Below are positions 1-5,903 of a stretch of DNA of 6,829 nucleotides, piece by piece. The position numbers were made by a program, and so were the translations under genes. The stretch comes from Streptococcus oralis (GTDB lineage Bacteria; Bacillota; Bacilli; Lactobacillales; Streptococcaceae): the NCBI GenBank assembly GCA_937930605.1, contig CALHBZ010000176.1:1-6829 (forward strand), given 5' to 3'. Each line of letters opens with the position of its first letter. The stretch's first letter is position 1. The notes beneath the pieces were generated by a model. The model saw nothing but the letters and a program-made list of their open reading frames with translations, did not search any database and was not told the DNA's origin.

Positions 1-63
1 AGCTTTTTCTAATACATCTTTTACAATCTGGCTTGTTTCTCTTTGAATGTCTTTTCCCGTCAT
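1..63 (-). CDS. UPF0340/DUF436 family protein, N-terminal fragment (cut by window edge)
   Basis: An ATG at 63-61 opens a frame that stays open to the window edge, giving 21 residues that begin MTGKDIQRET and end VLEKA. AGAGG lies seven bases upstream, and a well-formed promoter lies just before it, so this is a real gene start. The pattern QRET-x-QxV-x-DVLEKA resembles the start of the UPF0340 (DUF436) family as I remember it. That family has no established biochemical role and is predicted cytoplasmic. In S. pneumoniae a UPF0340 gene lies directly downstream of the TCS09 kinase gene, which supports the call by position. The bulk of the protein is outside the window, so the family call rests on a short match plus synteny. 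Confidence 0.7.
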   Translation of the reverse strand, partial: MTGKDIQRETSQIVKDVLEKA

Positions 64-70
64 ACTTATA

Positions 71-78
71 CCTCTTTT
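71..78 (-). promoter_or_regulatory. Ribosome binding site of the UPF0340-like gene
   Basis: On the minus strand AAAAGAGG ends seven bases before the ATG at 63. It fixes the start of the truncated left-hand gene. Confidence 0.7.
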
Positions 79-88
79 GTCACTATCT

Positions 89-117
89 ATCATATCTTTT
101 TTTACTGATTTTATCAA
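89..117 (-). promoter_or_regulatory. Sigma-A promoter for the UPF0340-like gene
   Basis: On the minus strand, -35 TTGATA (117-112) and -10 TATGAT (94-89) are separated by exactly 17 bases, including a run of seven A. Each hexamer differs from consensus at only one or two positions. It lies between the kinase terminator and the next start codon, so the left-hand gene appears to be a separate transcription unit. Confidence 0.75.
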
Positions 118-142
118 GACGAACTGATTATTCTGATTTTTC

Positions 143-173
143 AAAGTAAAACTCCCAGAATTGACTGGGAGTT
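143..173 (-). terminator. Rho-independent terminator of the two-component operon
   Basis: Inverted repeat with nine-base arms, AACTCCCAG (150-158) and CTGGGAGTT (165-173), around a six-base loop. On the minus strand the hairpin is followed by a short, interrupted T-rich stretch (TTACTTT), so it is probably of moderate strength. The kinase stop codon (174-172) overlaps the base of the stem. Confidence 0.7.
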
Positions 174-1863
174 AACTAGTTTCTATTCTATTTATGTATA
201 TTTCAACCGTCGTCCCTTTTTCGGGTGCAGAATTGATCTTCATCTGATAGTTTTCGCCAAAATGAAGTTTGAGCCGTTGGTCAACATTTTGAAGACCAAT
301 TCCCCCACGTTTGAGTTGACTTTGACTACTATCGCTAGCATCTTGGAAACCAACTCCATCATCCTCAATGCGGATGACAAGCCCTGTATCCTTTTTCTGG
401 ACAGAAACTCTAATATGTCCCTGACCGTCCTTTTCCTTGATACCGTGGTAAAGAGCATTTTCTACTAGGGGTTGTAGCACCAACTTGGGTAAGACTAGGT
501 TATCAAAGGCAGGATTTTCATCAATCTCATAGTCTAGCTTATCGCCATAGCGTTGTTTCTGGATAAAGAGGTACTGGCGGACATGATTGATTTCATCAGA
601 CAGGCAAATCAAGTCCTTCCCTTGATTGAGAGCCAAGCGGAAATAGGTCGCCAAGGATTTGGTTACCTGAACCACTCGCTGACTGTCCTGAAATTCAGCC
701 ATCCAGATGATAGTGTCTAAGGTATTATAGAGGAAATGGGGGTTAATCTGGCTCGACAAGGCTCGAAGTTCATACTGACGGGTCGTTTCTTCCTGTCTGC
801 GAACATCTGCCATCAGCTGATCAACCTGATCCAACATGGCATTAAATTGGCGAGTCACTTCTCTCAATTCATAGGCGCCAGCTTCCTTGGCACGAAGATT
901 CTGATTACCAGAAGCAATTTCCAGCATGGTATCTCTCAGGTCCTTCAAAGGGGCAATCCAACGCTTGAGACTGAACCATACCAAACAGAGACAGGCAAGA
1001 AGAGATGTGACACTAGCCCCAAACAAGGTCCACATGAGTTGACTCCGAACCTGGGCTAACTTTTCCAGTGAAGATACGCCAAGGACCGTCCAATCAGTTC
1101 CTGCAATCTTTTCCTGACTGACATAGGATTGGTGGTCTGGAGTATAACCCTTCCCTGTCTCAATATAGGGTTTCATGGCCTCCATTTCGCTAGATGAGCT
1201 ATAAACTGTGTGTTGAGGATGGTAGACAAATTCATGGTTTTCATTGATGATAAAGGCAAAGCCTTGCTGACCCAACTGGAGTTGGTTGAGATAGGCTTCC
1301 AGAGTTTCGTAGGAAATGTCCAAACGAATCACTCCCAGATTGGCTCCCTTTGCATCAACAAGTTCTTGAGTGACAGAAATAACCCACTGGCTGTCTGATT
1401 TACGAGCTGGCGTCAAAACGGGCTTAGCCCCCTGATGAATGGCCTTTTGGTACCAGTCCTCAGCCATCATATCTGAGGAAGTTTTCATCTGCACACTACT
1501 ATCTGTAGAAATGACCTGACCGGATTTGGTCACCAGCACAACCGTTTTCAAGTCCTGGTCTGCCTTTAAGATGGTCAAAAACAGATTTCGGATTCCCTCG
1601 ACCTTATCTTGACTGGGATTCTCAGCATAGTCTAGGACATCCGTCTGCTGGGTCAAACTAGTCGAGGTTGTTTCTAATTTTTTGATATAAGACTGGATAA
1701 AGTGGCTAGCCTGACTGATAGTCGTTTGGCTATTGCCTTCAATGGTAGCCTCAATAGCTGAAGAACTAGAGTGATAGTAGAAAGTCCCAACCAAAGCTAG
1801 GAGAATGAGAAAGACCAGAAAGATGGAAATAACCATTCTGACTAGGAGAGAAGAACGCTTCAT
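172..1863 (-). CDS. zmpS: YesM/LytS-type sensor histidine kinase (TCS09 kinase, HK09/ZmpS-like)
   Basis: A 563-residue membrane sensor kinase that should autophosphorylate on histidine and pass the phosphate to the regulator encoded just upstream. Membrane segments lie at about residues 8-30 and 277-299. Between them is a roughly 245-residue extracellular domain of dCache type, with a typical DWYQKA stretch at 136-141. A HAMP linker spans about 300-352. The His_kinase domain (PF06580) has SQINPHFLYNTLD with the phospho-acceptor at H376. The ATPase domain shows VEN (N469), the G1 box DDGVGF (501-506) and the G2 box GGIGLQN (520-526). The start overlaps the regulator stop as ATGA, with GGAG seven bases upstream. 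The ectodomain contains no cysteine; TM2 has Cys291 and Cys293. Length and context match pneumococcal HK09. The ligand cannot be read from the sequence. Confidence 0.92.
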   Translation of the reverse strand: MKRSSLLVRMVISIFLVFLILLALVGTFYYHSSSSAIEATIEGNSQTTISQASHFIQSYIKKLETTSTSLTQQTDVLDYAENPSQDKVEGIRNLFLTILKADQDLKTVVLVTKSGQVISTDSSVQMKTSSDMMAEDWYQKAIHQGAKPVLTPARKSDSQWVISVTQELVDAKGANLGVIRLDISYETLEAYLNQLQLGQQGFAFIINENHEFVYHPQHTVYSSSSEMEAMKPYIETGKGYTPDHQSYVSQEKIAGTDWTVLGVSSLEKLAQVRSQLMWTLFGASVTSLLACLCLVWFSLKRWIAPLKDLRDTMLEIASGNQNLRAKEAGAYELREVTRQFNAMLDQVDQLMADVRRQEETTRQYELRALSSQINPHFLYNTLDTIIWMAEFQDSQRVVQVTKSLATYFRLALNQGKDLICLSDEINHVRQYLFIQKQRYGDKLDYEIDENPAFDNLVLPKLVLQPLVENALYHGIKEKDGQGHIRVSVQKKDTGLVIRIEDDGVGFQDASDSSQSQLKRGGIGLQNVDQRLKLHFGENYQMKINSAPEKGTTVEIYINRIETS

Positions 1864-2597
1864 CGACCTTCTCCCTTCTTAAACTGACGAGGTGTCACAC
1901 CTGCAATCTGTTTAAAACGTTGGGTAAAGTAGTTCATATCTTCAAAACCAACCTTTTCTGCAATCTCATAAATCTTTAAATCTGTGGTCAGAAGCAAGAG
2001 CTTGGCTTGTTTGACACGCTCTCTCACCAAATAATCCTGAAAAGGTAGGCCCAACTCTTTCTTAATCAAGGAACTCAGATAAGTCGGACTAAAGCCCAAG
2101 TCACTGGCCAAAGACTTCAAACTAAACTGACTGTCAGCTAGATGGGACTGGATCTTCTGGGCCAGATTTCCCTCAAACTTATCGGTTAATAAATCTTGTA
2201 ACTGCTCTTCCTTCTCTTCTTTGTCTAGCTTTTGCTTGATTTTTCCCAACATGTCCTCAATATCCTGACGAGAAAAGGGCTTGAGCAGGTAGTCATCTAC
2301 ACCGAGTTTGACGGCAGACAAGGCATAATCAAAATCATCGTAACCCGTCAAAAAAACCAAATGCACTTGTGGATAGGTTTCTCGTACCAGACTGGCCAAC
2401 TGGATGCCATTTAGCTGAGGCATGTTGATATCGGTTAAAATGATATCCGGCACTTGTTGTTGAATCAATTCCCAAGCCTGTCTTCCATTTTCAGCCTGAC
2501 CGATGATTTCCATATCGTAGGCTGCTACATCGACCAGCTTGGTCAAACCTTGTCTTACCAGATACTCATCTTCTACGATTAAGATTGTGTAGGTCAT
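1860..2597 (-). CDS. zmpR: YesN/AraC-type response regulator (TCS09 regulator, RR09/ZmpR-like)
   Basis: A 245-residue cytoplasmic regulator. The receiver domain (about 1-125) has the acidic pocket E9-D10-E11, phospho-acceptor D56 in LTDINMP, T84 in FLTGYDD and K106 in LLKPF. A glutamate/lysine-rich linker follows (about 118-145). The C-terminal part is an AraC-type double helix-turn-helix (about 146-243), with FSLKSLASDLGFSPTYLSSL, then IYEIAEKVGFEDMNYF, then GVTPRQFK. I chose the ATG at 2597 because AAAGGAG lies six bases before it. A longer frame starting at a GTG (2615) would place that Shine-Dalgarno inside the coding sequence. It is translationally coupled to the kinase gene by ATGA. In the pneumococcus this pair lies next to the zmpB protease region, hence the Zmp name. 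Its target genes are not evident here. Confidence 0.92.
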   Translation of the reverse strand: MTYTILIVEDEYLVRQGLTKLVDVAAYDMEIIGQAENGRQAWELIQQQVPDIILTDINMPQLNGIQLASLVRETYPQVHLVFLTGYDDFDYALSAVKLGVDDYLLKPFSRQDIEDMLGKIKQKLDKEEKEEQLQDLLTDKFEGNLAQKIQSHLADSQFSLKSLASDLGFSPTYLSSLIKKELGLPFQDYLVRERVKQAKLLLLTTDLKIYEIAEKVGFEDMNYFTQRFKQIAGVTPRQFKKGEGR

Positions 2598-2626
2598 GCT
2601 CTGCTCCTTTGTCACTTACTAGTATC

Positions 2627-2635
2627 AGTATAGCA
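2627..2635 (-). promoter_or_regulatory. Extended -10 promoter of the response regulator-kinase operon
   Basis: On the minus strand TGCTATACT (2635-2627) is an extended -10 element: TG, one base, then a near-consensus hexamer. No good -35 hexamer sits 16-18 bases upstream; that position (2655-2650) instead overlaps a palindrome. No convincing terminator separates msrAB from this operon, so read-through from the redox operon is also possible. Confidence 0.6.
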
Positions 2636-2645
2636 AAATTCTCCT

Positions 2646-2657
2646 CTAAGTGCTTAG
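2646..2657. repeat. Palindrome CTAAG-TG-CTTAG over the -35 position (candidate operator)
   Basis: The arms CTAAG (2646-2650) and CTTAG (2653-2657) are perfect inverted copies around two bases. The element covers the place where a -35 hexamer of the extended -10 promoter would sit. Its length and position suit a protein-binding site. With so small a loop it would make a poor terminator. The assignment as operator is inference. Confidence 0.35.
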
Positions 2658-2667
2658 GAAAGACTTC

Positions 2668-3780
2668 TTAATCAACATAATCTAGTAAATAAGCATAGCC
2701 TTTTTCTGCCATTTGGTCTTTGGGAATAAAGCGGATAGAAAGACTATTGATACAGTAGCGCAAGCCCCCCTTATCCTGTGGTCCATCCGTAAAGACATGT
2801 CCAAGGTGAGAATCTCCAACTCGACTTCTTACTTCCATGCGTGTCATATTGTAAGACTTATCTTCCTTGTAAGTGGCAACATCTGGACTGATTGGTTGGG
2901 TGAAACTAGGCCAGCCACAACCAGACTCAAACTTGTCCTTTGATGAAAAGAGGGGTTCGCCAGTTGCCACATCCACATAGATACCAGATTCAAATTTATC
3001 CCAGTAGCGGTTTGAAAAAGCTCGTTCTGTTTGATTTTTCTGGGTAACTGCATACTCCTCAGGTGACAAGTTCTTTTTCAATTCCTCATCACTTGGTTTA
3101 GGATATTTACTGGCATCGATGACGGGGTAGGCAGCCTGATTGACATTGATATGACAGTAGCCATTTGGATTTTTCTTGAGGTAGTCTTGGTGGTAATCCT
3201 CAGCCACTACAAAATTCTTCAAGTTTTCCTTTTCAACTGCCAGAGGTTGGTCATATTTTTTAGCAACTTCATCAAAGACTTGGTTGATTACTTCCAAATC
3301 CTTGTCATCTGTGTAATAAACGCCGGTACGATACTGGGTCCCTACATCATTTCCTTGTTTATTTTTGCTGGTTGGATTGATAATACGGAAGTAATGAAGC
3401 AGGATCTCCTTGAGGGAAATTTGGTTTGCATCGTAAGTGACATGGACGGTTTCCGCATGTCCTGTTTGGTTAATCAATTCATACTTGGTTGTTTCCCCTC
3501 TACCATTTGCATAGCCTGAAACGGCATCTGTCACTCCGGGAACGCGAGAGAAGTATTCCTCCACTCCCCAGAAACATCCCCCAGCTAGGTAAATCTCGTG
3601 CAAGTCTGCGTCTTTACTAATTTCTGTTTTTTTCACTGTTTTTCCTCCTTGGCTAACTGACGCTTTCTCAATTTGCGACGTATCTGTCTGCCCTGCATTT
3701 CGCATCAATAGAAAATAAAGACCGGTTATGGCTAGGAGAATGACCCCTGCCAAGACAAAAAGTTTTACTTTATCATTCAT
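2668..3780 (-). CDS. msrAB: Membrane-anchored MsrA-MsrB fusion, extracytoplasmic methionine sulfoxide reductase
   Basis: A 370-residue bifunctional enzyme that reduces both the S (MsrA) and R (MsrB) epimers of methionine sulfoxide in proteins. A single N-terminal hydrophobic segment (about residues 6-26) without a lipobox anchors it, leaving the enzyme outside the membrane. The MsrA domain (about 60-215) has catalytic C69 in GGCFWG and the probable resolving C209 in GYCHIN. The MsrB domain (about 235-365) has catalytic C343 in RYCINS and resolving C288 in SGCGWP. These are the only four cysteines. The zinc-type CxxC of many MsrB proteins is replaced by D270 and T273. It follows the thioredoxin gene by nine bases. 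Its Shine-Dalgarno AGAAAGG is unusually close (two bases) to the ATG, suggesting coupled translation. It matches the surface MsrAB encoded next to Etrx1 in the pneumococcus. Confidence 0.95.
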   Translation of the reverse strand: MNDKVKLFVLAGVILLAITGLYFLLMRNAGQTDTSQIEKASVSQGGKTVKKTEISKDADLHEIYLAGGCFWGVEEYFSRVPGVTDAVSGYANGRGETTKYELINQTGHAETVHVTYDANQISLKEILLHYFRIINPTSKNKQGNDVGTQYRTGVYYTDDKDLEVINQVFDEVAKKYDQPLAVEKENLKNFVVAEDYHQDYLKKNPNGYCHINVNQAAYPVIDASKYPKPSDEELKKNLSPEEYAVTQKNQTERAFSNRYWDKFESGIYVDVATGEPLFSSKDKFESGCGWPSFTQPISPDVATYKEDKSYNMTRMEVRSRVGDSHLGHVFTDGPQDKGGLRYCINSLSIRFIPKDQMAEKGYAYLLDYVD

Positions 3781-3789
3781 AGCCTTTCT

Positions 3790-4353
3790 CTACCCCATTT
3801 CCTTTAATGCTTTTAAAATCATATCCTTATCCATAAAACCTGGTTGCGTTTTGACCAACTTGCCTTCCTTGTCTATAAAGGCTTGAGTAGGGTAAGAACG
3901 AACACCATAACTTTCCAAAAGTTTGCCTGACGGATCAATTAAAACCGGTAAATGTTTATAATCCAGGCCCTTGTACCAGTTTTTGAAGGCCTCTTCTGCT
4001 TGTTCCCCCTTGTGTCCAGGAGACACCACTGTCAAGACAACATAGTCATCACCAGCTTCTTTCGCGATTTCATCCGTATCTGGAAGGCTGGCTAGACAGA
4101 TGGAACACCAAGAAGCCCAGAATTTGAGATAGACTTTTTTGCCCTTGTAATCAGACAAGCGGTAGGTCTTGCCATCTACTCCCATCAGTTCAAAATCAGC
4201 AACCGCCTGACCTTTAGTCGCAGTTTGCGAACTGACTTGTTCTGTTTTTGTTTGTTCCTTCATAGTAGATTCGTCTGACATATTTTTAGCCGAACAGGCT
4301 GTCAAGCAACAGATTGAACCTACTCCAAGGAGGCATGTTTGCCATTTTTTCAT
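3790..4353 (-). CDS. etrx1: Thioredoxin-family lipoprotein (TlpA-like, Etrx1-like)
   Basis: A 187-residue extracellular thioredoxin-fold lipoprotein expected to take electrons from CcdA and deliver them to the neighbouring MsrAB. The signal peptide has MKK, a hydrophobic stretch and the lipobox LTAC with lipidated C20. A charged and Ser/Thr-rich spacer (about 21-48) precedes the AhpC/TSA-Redoxin-type domain (about 50-187). The active site is WCSIC with C83 and C86, and the cis-proline is P155 in SYPTQAF. I start at the ATG at 4353, because GAGG lies about nine bases before it and signal peptides of this class begin MKK. A longer frame from a TTG at 4374 would encode an acidic MNREEEE lead that spoils the signal peptide and swallows the Shine-Dalgarno. 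It starts 13 bases after the ccdA stop. The CSIC motif matches my memory of pneumococcal Etrx1. Confidence 0.93.
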   Translation of the reverse strand: MKKWQTCLLGVGSICCLTACSAKNMSDESTMKEQTKTEQVSSQTATKGQAVADFELMGVDGKTYRLSDYKGKKVYLKFWASWCSICLASLPDTDEIAKEAGDDYVVLTVVSPGHKGEQAEEAFKNWYKGLDYKHLPVLIDPSGKLLESYGVRSYPTQAFIDKEGKLVKTQPGFMDKDMILKALKEMG

Positions 4354-4366
4354 TTCTTCTTCCTCT

Positions 4367-5077
4367 CTATTCAAATAATCTTGTCAAAATAGAAGCATTT
4401 CCCAAAAGCACCAAGATTCCCATCAGGATAATGAGGAAACCACCCACTTTTTTGAGAGTTCCGAGGTAAGGATGGAGTTTTCGGAAATGTTTCAAAACAT
4501 AGCTGGATGCTAGGGCTAGAACCAAAAATGGTAGCGCTAAACCCAGCGTGTAAACCAACATGAAACCAGCACCCTGCCAAGCTCCTGAACCACCTGAAGC
4601 CGCCAAGGCTAAAACAGATCCCAGAACTGGCCCTACACATGGAGTCCAAGCAAAACTAAAGGTCAACCCCAGTAAAAATGTCTGACTATATCCGTTACCC
4701 TTTTGCCCCTGTCTCTTTAATTGTAGCCTTCTTTCCTTGTATAGTCCCTGAAAATGTAAGACCTCCATCTGGTGCAAGCCCAAGAGAATGATAACCGCAC
4801 CCGTCACATACTGAAACCAAGAGGCATACAAAAGATTTCCTAAAAAGCCAGCTCCATAACCCAGTAGGATAAAGATAAAGGAAATCCCCGCTATAAAAGC
4901 CAGAGTTCGCAATAAACTGACAACTGAAATTGAAAATTTGCCGCTAGAAGCCTGAGCACCATCTTTATCATCCAACAAGACCCCTGCATAGACCGGTAAC
5001 AAGGGTAAGATACAAGGAGAAAAGAAGGAAAGAATTCCAGCAAGAAAAACACTGATAAAAAAGAATACATTGTCCAT
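4367..5077 (-). CDS. ccdA: CcdA/DsbD-family membrane electron carrier
   Basis: A 236-residue integral membrane protein, the usual CcdA length, with about six hydrophobic segments (about 4-35, 56-80, 83-103, 133-160, 168-192, 208-228). It relays reducing equivalents from cytoplasmic thioredoxin to extracytoplasmic thioredoxin-like partners. The two redox cysteines are C22 in FFSPCILPLLPVY and C147 in AWTPCVGPVLGS, both in the proline-flanked setting typical of the family, and they are the only cysteines. A basic cytoplasmic loop (KERRLQLKRQ) lies at about 114-123. GAAGGG lies about nine bases before the ATG. It is first in the operon, so the thioredoxin lipoprotein and MsrAB downstream are its probable electron acceptors. 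It is not likely to serve cytochrome c maturation, because streptococci lack c-type cytochromes. Confidence 0.94.
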   Translation of the reverse strand: MDNVFFFISVFLAGILSFFSPCILPLLPVYAGVLLDDKDGAQASSGKFSISVVSLLRTLAFIAGISFIFILLGYGAGFLGNLLYASWFQYVTGAVIILLGLHQMEVLHFQGLYKERRLQLKRQGQKGNGYSQTFLLGLTFSFAWTPCVGPVLGSVLALAASGGSGAWQGAGFMLVYTLGLALPFLVLALASSYVLKHFRKLHPYLGTLKKVGGFLIILMGILVLLGNASILTRLFE

Positions 5078-5109
5078 ATCTTTTCACCCTTCTTTCTTTT
5101 GATAAGTCT

Positions 5110-5115
5110 ATTATA
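5110..5115 (-). promoter_or_regulatory. -10 element of the ccdA-etrx1-msrAB promoter
   Basis: On the minus strand a perfect TATAAT (5115-5110) lies 32 bases before the ccdA start, downstream of the acetyltransferase terminator. No good -35 hexamer is found 16-18 bases upstream, where the sequence is T-rich (TGTTTT at a 17-base spacing). There is also no extended TG. The promoter may therefore need an activator or be weak. Confidence 0.55.
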
Positions 5116-5192
5116 ATTCCCAACTCTAAGAAAAAACAGGGACAATGATAGGGAAAAATAGGAATTTAATCAGCTTATTTAGAAATCTTACG

Positions 5193-5220
5193 AAAAAAAA
5201 GCCAGACAAGGTCTGACTTT
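5193..5220 (-). terminator. Rho-independent terminator of the acetyltransferase gene
   Basis: On the minus strand AAAGTCAGAC (5220-5211) pairs with GTCTGGCTTT (5207-5198) across a three-base loop, with one G-T wobble. It is followed by an unbroken T tract reaching 5193. It lies 24 bases after the acetyltransferase stop and insulates the redox operon from upstream transcription. Confidence 0.85.
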
Positions 5221-5244
5221 GATAAAAACAGAAAAGAAAATTCA

Positions 5245-5793
5245 CTACTCTTCTCTGCTTATCTGGTAATAAATAAGGTCCGCAACGTAGTCTTTTCTCT
5301 CCACACCATTGGCAATAGTTTTTAGATAGGACATTCCCGATTTTTCCATAACGCGACCTGAAGCTGGGTTAAGACTGGCATAACGTGCTCTGACCTTTTG
5401 AAAGCCTGCTTGAGTAAAACCGAAGTCTAAGACAGCGTTCAAGGCCTCCGTCATCATACCACGCCCCCAATAGTTTTGTCCTAAAATATAGCCAATTTCA
5501 CAAGAAGAATCATTCTCATCCATTGCAATGATGCTGATATCACCTATCACTTGCTCTGGGTTTTCCTTGAGGCAAATCGCCCATTTGTAATAGTTGGGAT
5601 TGGCATAAGAGGCAACCCAATTGCGAATTGAGTTTCGAGTCACATCGACATCAGGATGGGGATCCCAGGTGACATAGGTCAGATTCTCAGCAGACGAAGC
5701 CCAATTTTCAAACATAGCTTCTGCATCACTTTCCACAAATCTTCTCAAAATCAATCGTTTCGTCTGCAACGTTTGCGTACCGATTGCTTTCAT
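5245..5793 (-). CDS. GNAT-family N-acetyltransferase (RimJ/RimL type)
   Basis: A 182-residue cytoplasmic acetyltransferase predicted to transfer an acetyl group from acetyl-CoA to an amine. The substrate cannot be read from the sequence. The start LQTKRLILRRF (about 9-19) and overall layout are those of the Acetyltransf_3 (RimJ/RimL-like) branch. Beta-strand 4 and the acetyl-CoA loop are seen in EIGYILGQNYWGRGMMTEAL (99-118), with the Q/R-x-x-G-x-G/A pyrophosphate loop as NYWGRG. The NPASGRVMEKSGM segment (142-154) is the usual conserved C-terminal motif. I start at the ATG at 5793, which has GAGG seven bases upstream. A longer frame from a GTG at 5856 lacks a ribosome site and crosses a hairpin leader. 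A GNAT gene adjoins nadE in S. pneumoniae as well, as I recall, so this linkage is probably ancestral. No clear promoter of its own is visible. Confidence 0.88.
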   Translation of the reverse strand: MKAIGTQTLQTKRLILRRFVESDAEAMFENWASSAENLTYVTWDPHPDVDVTRNSIRNWVASYANPNYYKWAICLKENPEQVIGDISIIAMDENDSSCEIGYILGQNYWGRGMMTEALNAVLDFGFTQAGFQKVRARYASLNPASGRVMEKSGMSYLKTIANGVERKDYVADLIYYQISREE

Positions 5794-5810
5794 GATGTTA
5801 CCTCGCTTTC

Positions 5811-5827
5811 TAAGCTTAAGGCTCAAG
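5811..5827 (-). other. Leader hairpin close to the acetyltransferase ribosome site
   Basis: On the minus strand AGCTTGA and TTAAGCT can pair as seven base pairs (one G-T wobble) around a three-base GCC loop. It ends about ten bases before the GAGG of the acetyltransferase gene. It could affect translation or mRNA stability, but this is inference from pairing alone. Confidence 0.35.
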
Positions 5828-5896
5828 CTAAAAAGGTCCACTGGACTAACTCTCACTTTTTTATTTCAAGGTGAGAGGCTAAAAACCTCCACTGGA
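5827..5896. repeat. Imperfect direct repeat, two 19-base copies offset by 51 bases
   Basis: Plus-strand copies at 5827-5845 and 5878-5896 share GCTAAAAA, then differ at two bases (GG versus CC), then share TCCACTGGA: 17 of 19 identical. Each copy is the core of a hairpin with the same three-base loop. In the second copy the CC allows a longer stem and makes the nadE terminator. The first copy makes only a four- to five-pair stem followed by a T run on the minus strand. Confidence 0.6.
5850..5877 (-). other. Hairpin between nadE terminator and acetyltransferase
   Basis: CTCTCAC (5850-5856) and GTGAGAG (5871-5877) are perfect seven-base inverted arms around a 14-base AT-rich loop. There is no T tract after it on the minus strand, so it is not a normal terminator. 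It sits in the leader between the two direct-repeat copies. Confidence 0.4.
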
Positions 5897-5903
5897 GGTT
5901 TTT
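5881..5903. terminator. Rho-independent terminator after nadE (symmetrical, possibly bidirectional)
   Basis: Perfect inverted repeat with 11-base arms at 5881-5891 and 5893-5903. The hairpin has a CCTCC/GGAGG core, flanking A/T pairs and a loop of about three bases. The flanks give a T tract in either direction, so it can work on both strands. On the minus strand it ends the pncB-nadE message. The nadE stop codon (5904-5902) overlaps the stem. Confidence 0.85.

Noticed and set aside
736..1059. Plus-strand open frame of 107 codons inside the kinase gene
   Set aside because: It lies wholly antisense to the conserved kinase domains, shows no recognisable protein motif and has no convincing ribosome site.
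2598..2615. GTG start adding six residues to the response regulator
   Set aside because: The AAAGGAG ribosome site for the ATG at 2597 lies inside this extension, and the receiver domain begins naturally at the ATG.
3151..3519. Plus-strand open frame of 122 codons with a hydrophobic start, opposite msrAB
   Set aside because: It mirrors the conserved MsrA domain on the other strand. The hydrophobicity comes from the complement of charged and polar codons, and no promoter or ribosome site supports it.
4354..4374. TTG start adding MNREEEE to the thioredoxin lipoprotein
   Set aside because: It would place acidic residues before the signal peptide, absorb the GAGG ribosome site and overlap the end of ccdA.
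4371..4649. Minus-strand open frame in another register of ccdA
   Set aside because: It overlaps the well-conserved C-terminal half of CcdA in a different frame and has no family resemblance.
5078..5244. Possible insertion sequence, BOX or RUP element at the block junction
   Set aside because: I see no terminal inverted repeats, target-site duplication, transposase remnant or BOX-like modules; the gap is explained by one terminator and one promoter.
5794..5856. GTG start adding 21 residues to the acetyltransferase
   Set aside because: There is no ribosome site before the GTG, the added segment lacks family similarity and it runs through leader hairpins. The ATG at 5793 has GAGG at good spacing.
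5850..5877. Seven-base inverted repeat read as a second terminator
   Set aside because: It has a 14-base loop and no T tract following on the minus strand, so it is listed only as a leader hairpin.
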